A stretch of 10,532 nt of DNA, from contig URTW01000060.1 in NCBI GenBank assembly GCA_900550815.1, forward strand, positions 1 to 10,532. Reading direction: 5' to 3'. Positions 7,014 through 10,532 of the stretch are shown piece after piece (position 1 is the stretch's first letter; every line of letters starts with the position of its first letter). Origin of the DNA: an uncultured Collinsella sp. (GTDB lineage Bacteria > Actinomycetota > Coriobacteriia > Coriobacteriales > Coriobacteriaceae). A model generated the notes under the pieces. The model was not told the DNA's origin and made no database searches. It saw only the letters and a program-made list of their open reading frames with translations. Position numbers and translations under genes: made by a program.

Positions 7014-7941
7014 AAGCAGCGAGATCTGATGCGTCCTGATAGGACGCCATAGGACGGGTAGCGCCCGCGACCGTGGTCACCAGATCGCGAACGCGGGAGA
7101 ACGAGGCAGTGACCACCTCGTTGGCACGGCTGTAGTCGACATCGCGCTCGTAGAGCGAAACAAGCGCACGGCCCATGCCGTAGGTGCCCGCGGCAGCAGT
7201 GAGCGCCTTGACGGCAAACCCAATATGCGGCGTCTGCTTGACGAGTGCGCGGGTGACCGCGCGGATCACAAGACCGCCGGCAAGCACGCCCGCGACCTCG
7301 TAGCCGCGCTCAGGCTTAATGCCGCGTCCAAAGACGGCAGCGAGCTCAAAGAGCATGCCCACCTGCGCCAGGGCCATAACGGGATAATCGGCGCCCGGCA
7401 AAAACACCAGCGCACCGGTCGCCATATTGGTGAGCGCGCACGAGGTGATGATGCGGTTGGCCGCGGCGATACGCATAAAGGCAAAGTTCGCCGCAAAAGC
7501 CGTTTCCTTATCGGTGCGATCGAGAATCCAGCGGGCAAGCGTCTCGAGCAGATACGTCTTATCGGTTGCCGCTACCACGCCGAGCATGGGCGTGGACTCC
7601 TCGATAAACGGCACCTCCACAGCAGACTCGGCGAGCACGCACGCGGGCGCGCCGGCGATCACGAGCTCCTGCACGGCACTCTCCAAGCGGTCGGAACCAC
7701 ACGAGAGCACCAACACCACATCGGTATCGGTCTTTGGAGCAATTCGCTCCTCCCCCAGACGCTCGACGCGCACAATGCCCGAGGTCGTCTGCGGCACAAA
7801 GGCGTCACGCACCGTCTCGGCCAGAAAGCGCGAGGCGGACGAATCCAGATAGACCGAGACGCGCACCGGCGTATCGGAATCCTTCTTAACGGACGCGCCC
7901 ATCTTAAAAGCGCGGGTCAGCTTATCTACGGGAATTTTCAT
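7012..7941 (-). CDS. Uncharacterised protein with a DUF697/YcjF-like C-terminal region
   Basis: The 309-residue product has two parts. Residues 25-145 alternate strands and helices (VRVSVYLDS, VVLVLSCGSDRLES, APACVLAES), like a nucleotide-binding fold. No P-loop or NKxD motif is seen, so GTP binding is doubtful. Residues 150-265 look like DUF697, a helical hydrophobic region found in GTPase-associated membrane proteins. It contains a ...ALVFLPGADYPVMALAQVGMLFELAAVFG-like run near 177-205, matching the PGAD and Q.GM.F..A..YG pattern, and two further hydrophobic helices. It may associate with the membrane. The ATG at 7941-7939 has GGAGGGG six bases upstream. It lies between rodA (18-base gap) and the TIGR03960 gene (10-base gap) in one operon, so a role in envelope growth is possible but only by position. 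The function is unknown, and the DUF697 assignment is made from pattern recall. Confidence 0.75.
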   Translation of the reverse strand: MKIPVDKLTRAFKMGASVKKDSDTPVRVSVYLDSSASRFLAETVRDAFVPQTTSGIVRVERLGEERIAPKTDTDVVLVLSCGSDRLESAVQELVIAGAPACVLAESAVEVPFIEESTPMLGVVAATDKTYLLETLARWILDRTDKETAFAANFAFMRIAAANRIITSCALTNMATGALVFLPGADYPVMALAQVGMLFELAAVFGRGIKPERGYEVAGVLAGGLVIRAVTRALVKQTPHIGFAVKALTAAAGTYGMGRALVSLYERDVDYSRANEVVTASFSRVRDLVTTVAGATRPMASYQDASDLAA

Positions 7942-7959
7942 AGCAAACCCCTCCAGCGG

Positions 7960-9186
7960 TTACGCGGCGCCCGAACGATGCCGCCATATGGATTGTACGA
8001 TACCCACCGTCAGCAGCTGGATCATCATCGAAGACGAACCGAAGCTAATAAACGGTAGCGGAATACCGGTAATCGGCATCATGCCGATGCACATGCCGAT
8101 ATTTTCGAAGGTCTGGAACGCCCACATGCCAACGATGCCCACACACGAAAGACGCAAAAACAGCGACTCACACTTAAAGGCGACGCGAATCGTCGAAAAG
8201 ATCAGCAGCACGTAGAGGCACAGGAGCAAAAAGGAACCGCAAAAGCCAAAGGTCTCGGACAGGAAGGCGAAGACGAAGTCGGTGTGGAACTCAGGCAGAA
8301 AGCCGCCGGCCGACTGCGTCGCATGGCCCAAACCCTTACCAAAGAAGCCGCCCGAACCAACGGCGATAAGCGACTGCTGCAGGTTGTAGGCATCGTCCGA
8401 ATCGGCATTATCGGGGTCGATAAAGACCGTCAGACGGTTCATCTGATACTGCTTGATGAGCACATCGTGGCCGAGCAACGAATCAAAGACCGAATCGAGC
8501 GCCAGGACGAGGGCCACCAGGCCCACGAGCAGAGCCAGGGTCGACAGCACCCATTCGCGGCGTGCACCGCTCATACAAATGACGATGGCGCCCGAAACCA
8601 GCACGACCAGGCCCGAGCCCAGGTCGCCCATGGCAACGACGGCCAAAAACGGAATGGACAGCATGCCGCAGAGCTTGACGTAGTCGCGAACGGTATCGAT
8701 GCGACCGTTATACTGCGAGCCAAGCGTAGCAATAAAGAAGATGGTGATGAGCTTGGCAAGCTCAACCGGCTGGAATGTCAAACCGATACCGGGAATCTTG
8801 ATCCAGCCCGTCATGCCCAGACCGCCCGTATAGGACAGACCCGGAATCTTGGGCGAGAGGATCACGATCAGGTCGATGACGAGCAACGCCGTCGAGAAAT
8901 TGGAAATACCGCGCAGATCGGTACGCCAGACCAGCACCGCCAGCACCGTGCCGATGCCAATTCCCAGCAAATGGCGCGAGAACGAAGCATCGGCCTTAAA
9001 CTGCGAAGCCGACCAGATAATGATGGCACCGTAGGCGACGAGCGCCACAGTAGCCACGAGCACACCGATATGCACCTTTTGGCGAAACGTGCCGCGCGAG
9101 GCCGAAAGTTGCTTGTTGACGCGGTCCAGGCTGCTGCGAGAGCCAGTCTTGGTTGAACGGAACAGATCCGCCGGAGAAAAATCCAT
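7960..9186 (-). CDS. rodA: RodA, SEDS family peptidoglycan glycosyltransferase of the elongation machinery
   Basis: RodA polymerises glycan strands from lipid II at the membrane during side-wall growth and works with a class B penicillin-binding protein. The 408-residue product has a basic cytoplasmic N-terminus of about 37 residues, then about ten hydrophobic segments. SEDS motifs seen are FQPVELAK at 138-145, GDLGSGLV near 187-194, FIDPD at 255-259 with the conserved Asp257, YNLQQSLIAVGSGG at 267-280, PEFHTDFVFA near 298, and PITGIPLPFISFGSSSM at 371-387. Position 141 of the QPSELAK-type motif is Val where Ser is usual. The ATG at 9186-9184 has a perfect AGGAGG five bases upstream, overlapping the stop of the PBP2 gene. 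That adjacency with PBP2 marks it as RodA rather than FtsW. It is full length for the family. Confidence 0.95.
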   Translation of the reverse strand: MDFSPADLFRSTKTGSRSSLDRVNKQLSASRGTFRQKVHIGVLVATVALVAYGAIIIWSASQFKADASFSRHLLGIGIGTVLAVLVWRTDLRGISNFSTALLVIDLIVILSPKIPGLSYTGGLGMTGWIKIPGIGLTFQPVELAKLITIFFIATLGSQYNGRIDTVRDYVKLCGMLSIPFLAVVAMGDLGSGLVVLVSGAIVICMSGARREWVLSTLALLVGLVALVLALDSVFDSLLGHDVLIKQYQMNRLTVFIDPDNADSDDAYNLQQSLIAVGSGGFFGKGLGHATQSAGGFLPEFHTDFVFAFLSETFGFCGSFLLLCLYVLLIFSTIRVAFKCESLFLRLSCVGIVGMWAFQTFENIGMCIGMMPITGIPLPFISFGSSSMMIQLLTVGIVQSIWRHRSGAA

Positions 9187-9195
9187 CGCAACCTC

Positions 9196-10532
9196 CTATC
9201 GAACCGAAGAATCGCCCGAGGCCGAAGAGGTATCGGGCTCGTCATAAATCACGCCGAGCACGTCGCGCACGACATGCATCGCGGTATCTGAGCCGCCGCC
9301 GCCCTGCTCCAGGACAGTAGCGATGACATACTTGGGGTCATCGGCCGGTGCATAGGCGCAGAACCAAGCGTATTCGTCCTCGCCGCTCTTCTCGCCCGTG
9401 CCCGACTTGCCGTATACCTGCGGCGTCAGGGTGCCAAAGTGCGCCGCCAGGGACGTCGATGCCGTGTAAATCACGTCGTGCATGCCGTTGCGAACAAGAG
9501 CCAAATCCGAATCGCTGTTGATCTTGGCCTCCAGGCGCTTCTTCTTGCCCTTGCCATTGTACTTATAGGCATCGCCGTCGCCATCGCGCGACACGGCGGA
9601 CAAAAACACGTGAGGCACGTACTGTTTGCCGCCGTTGGCAAGACCCATATAGGCGCACGCCATCTGCAGGGGCGTCGCCAGGATGTCGCCCTGGCCGATG
9701 GCAATGTTGGTCATGTCGCCGGCATTCCACTTGCGGTCCTCGGCAGAGGCGGCGGTGAAGTATGACTCTTTCCACTCGGCATCGGGAATACGGCCCGCGC
9801 CCTCACTCGGCAGATCGATACCGCAGGTCTTGCCTAGACCCCAGCGACGAAAGACCTCCTGCAGGCCCTCGGGATGTTGCTCGTCATAAAAGAACGCCTT
9901 GCCCATGTCGTAGAAGACGGGGTCGCACGAGTTGGCGATTCCCGACTGCAGCGTCATGGTGCCGTGACCGGAATGCAGCCAGCAGTACTTGCCCCACGAC
10001 TTGCCCAGACCCGTCCAATAGCCCGTGCAGTTGGTCGTCTGCCCCGACGTGTAGGTTCCAAACTCAAGACCGGCCAGTGCCGAGAGCGGCTTGATGGTCG
10101 AAGCCGACATGTACTGTCCGCTAATGGCGCGGTTGAGCAGCGGGTGCGAACCCTTGTCATCATTGAGCTCGGTCCACACGTCATTTGAGACGCCGCCGAT
10201 AAAGACGGACGGATCGAACTTGGGCTGGCTCGCCATGCCCAGAATCTCGCCATTGTTGGGATCGAGGCACACCACAGCGCCGTTGCCGGCATTGCTGTAG
10301 CCAGTGGTCTTGGCAAGTTCGATAGCGCTCGCCAGTGCCGTCTCACAGGCCTGGTGGAGCTTAAGGTCTAGCGTGAGCTTAATGTCGGAGCCGGCCTTCG
10401 CGGGCACGGCGCCGGCCTGACCGGTCACATTGCCCGAGGCGTCGACCTTGGCGGTCTGCTCGCGACGGATGGGCTGCCGCAGGGTTTGGTAGTAGCTCTC
10501 GGCGCCGGCCTGGCCCCGGGGGTCGGGCGACG
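9196..10532 (-). CDS. mrdA: Penicillin-binding protein 2 (class B transpeptidase), 5' end outside window
   Basis: This is the C-terminal 444 residues of a class B PBP, the D,D-transpeptidase partner of RodA. The frame is open to the right edge, and residues before the GTG at 10428 still read as PBP sequence (LRG-like ESYYQTLRQP and VDASGNV), so that GTG is an internal Val codon. The active-site motif STIK (Ser codon 10101-10099) follows YMSA. The second motif reads SCD, which replaces the usual SxN but is a form seen in PBP2-type enzymes. The third motif reads KSGTG near the end. The IKLTLDLKLHQ and VVCLDPNNGEILGMASQPKFDP-type stretches fit the family. The stop TAG at 9198-9196 overlaps the rodA ribosome binding site, so the two are cotranslated. 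Missing are the N-terminal membrane anchor and the pedestal domain. It would be a target for beta-lactams. Confidence 0.95.
   Translation of the reverse strand, partial: SPDPRGQAGAESYYQTLRQPIRREQTAKVDASGNVTGQAGAVPAKAGSDIKLTLDLKLHQACETALASAIELAKTTGYSNAGNGAVVCLDPNNGEILGMASQPKFDPSVFIGGVSNDVWTELNDDKGSHPLLNRAISGQYMSASTIKPLSALAGLEFGTYTSGQTTNCTGYWTGLGKSWGKYCWLHSGHGTMTLQSGIANSCDPVFYDMGKAFFYDEQHPEGLQEVFRRWGLGKTCGIDLPSEGAGRIPDAEWKESYFTAASAEDRKWNAGDMTNIAIGQGDILATPLQMACAYMGLANGGKQYVPHVFLSAVSRDGDGDAYKYNGKGKKKRLEAKINSDSDLALVRNGMHDVIYTASTSLAAHFGTLTPQVYGKSGTGEKSGEDEYAWFCAYAPADDPKYVIATVLEQGGGGSDTAMHVVRDVLGVIYDEPDTSSASGDSSVR

Noticed and set aside
8284..9156. 290-codon plus-strand open frame opposite rodA
   Set aside because: Its composition is rich in Arg, Gln, Asp and His, as expected when hydrophobic membrane codons are read antisense. 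RodA is well supported.
10426..10428. GTG at 10428 as the start of the penicillin-binding protein
   Set aside because: The frame stays open to the right edge and the 34 codons upstream read as PBP2 sequence, so this is an internal valine.

Overview
The window is a GC-rich stretch of bacterial chromosome holding core housekeeping genes. Gene content, L21 and L27 without a Prp protease gene, an Obg with an acidic tail, frequent TTG starts and the overall gene order suggest an actinobacterium of the Coriobacteriia, possibly Collinsella or a relative. That placement is inferred from protein style and gene order, not from a marker gene. No tRNA, rRNA, CRISPR array, insertion sequence or prophage was seen.

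Layout: nearly everything lies on the minus strand and is transcribed from right to left. The right-hand block (10532 down to 4315) starts with a penicillin-binding protein 2 cut by the window edge. It continues with the SEDS glycosyltransferase RodA, a protein with a DUF697-like region, a radical SAM protein of the TIGR03960 type and its TIGR03936/DUF2344 partner. These genes are packed with gaps of 9, 18 and 10 bases and a 4-base overlap, so they look like one transcription unit joining cell elongation genes to the uncharacterised radical SAM pair.

A near-consensus promoter overlapping the stop codon of the DUF2344 gene starts the second block: rplU (L21), rpmA (L27), obgE, nadD, yqeK and rsfS. 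This block joins large-subunit ribosomal proteins, a 50S assembly GTPase, NAD synthesis, an HD phosphohydrolase and the ribosome silencing factor. A hairpin with a T-tract between rpmA and obgE probably acts as a partial terminator, making more ribosomal protein message than obgE message. A second intrinsic terminator follows rsfS and ends the block.

At the left edge, a plus-strand reading frame that looks like the C-terminus of a Y-family DNA polymerase converges on the operon. It carries an in-frame TGA 35 codons before the TAA that closes the frame.

Most of this is conserved core genome and I do not see a new mobile or defence system. The points most worth checking are the interrupted polymerase end, an Obg G4 motif whose Asn is Ile, the rpmA/obgE attenuator, the nadD/yqeK junction (same frame plus a competing mini-ORF), and the uncharacterised DUF697-like and radical SAM genes placed beside the elongation genes.
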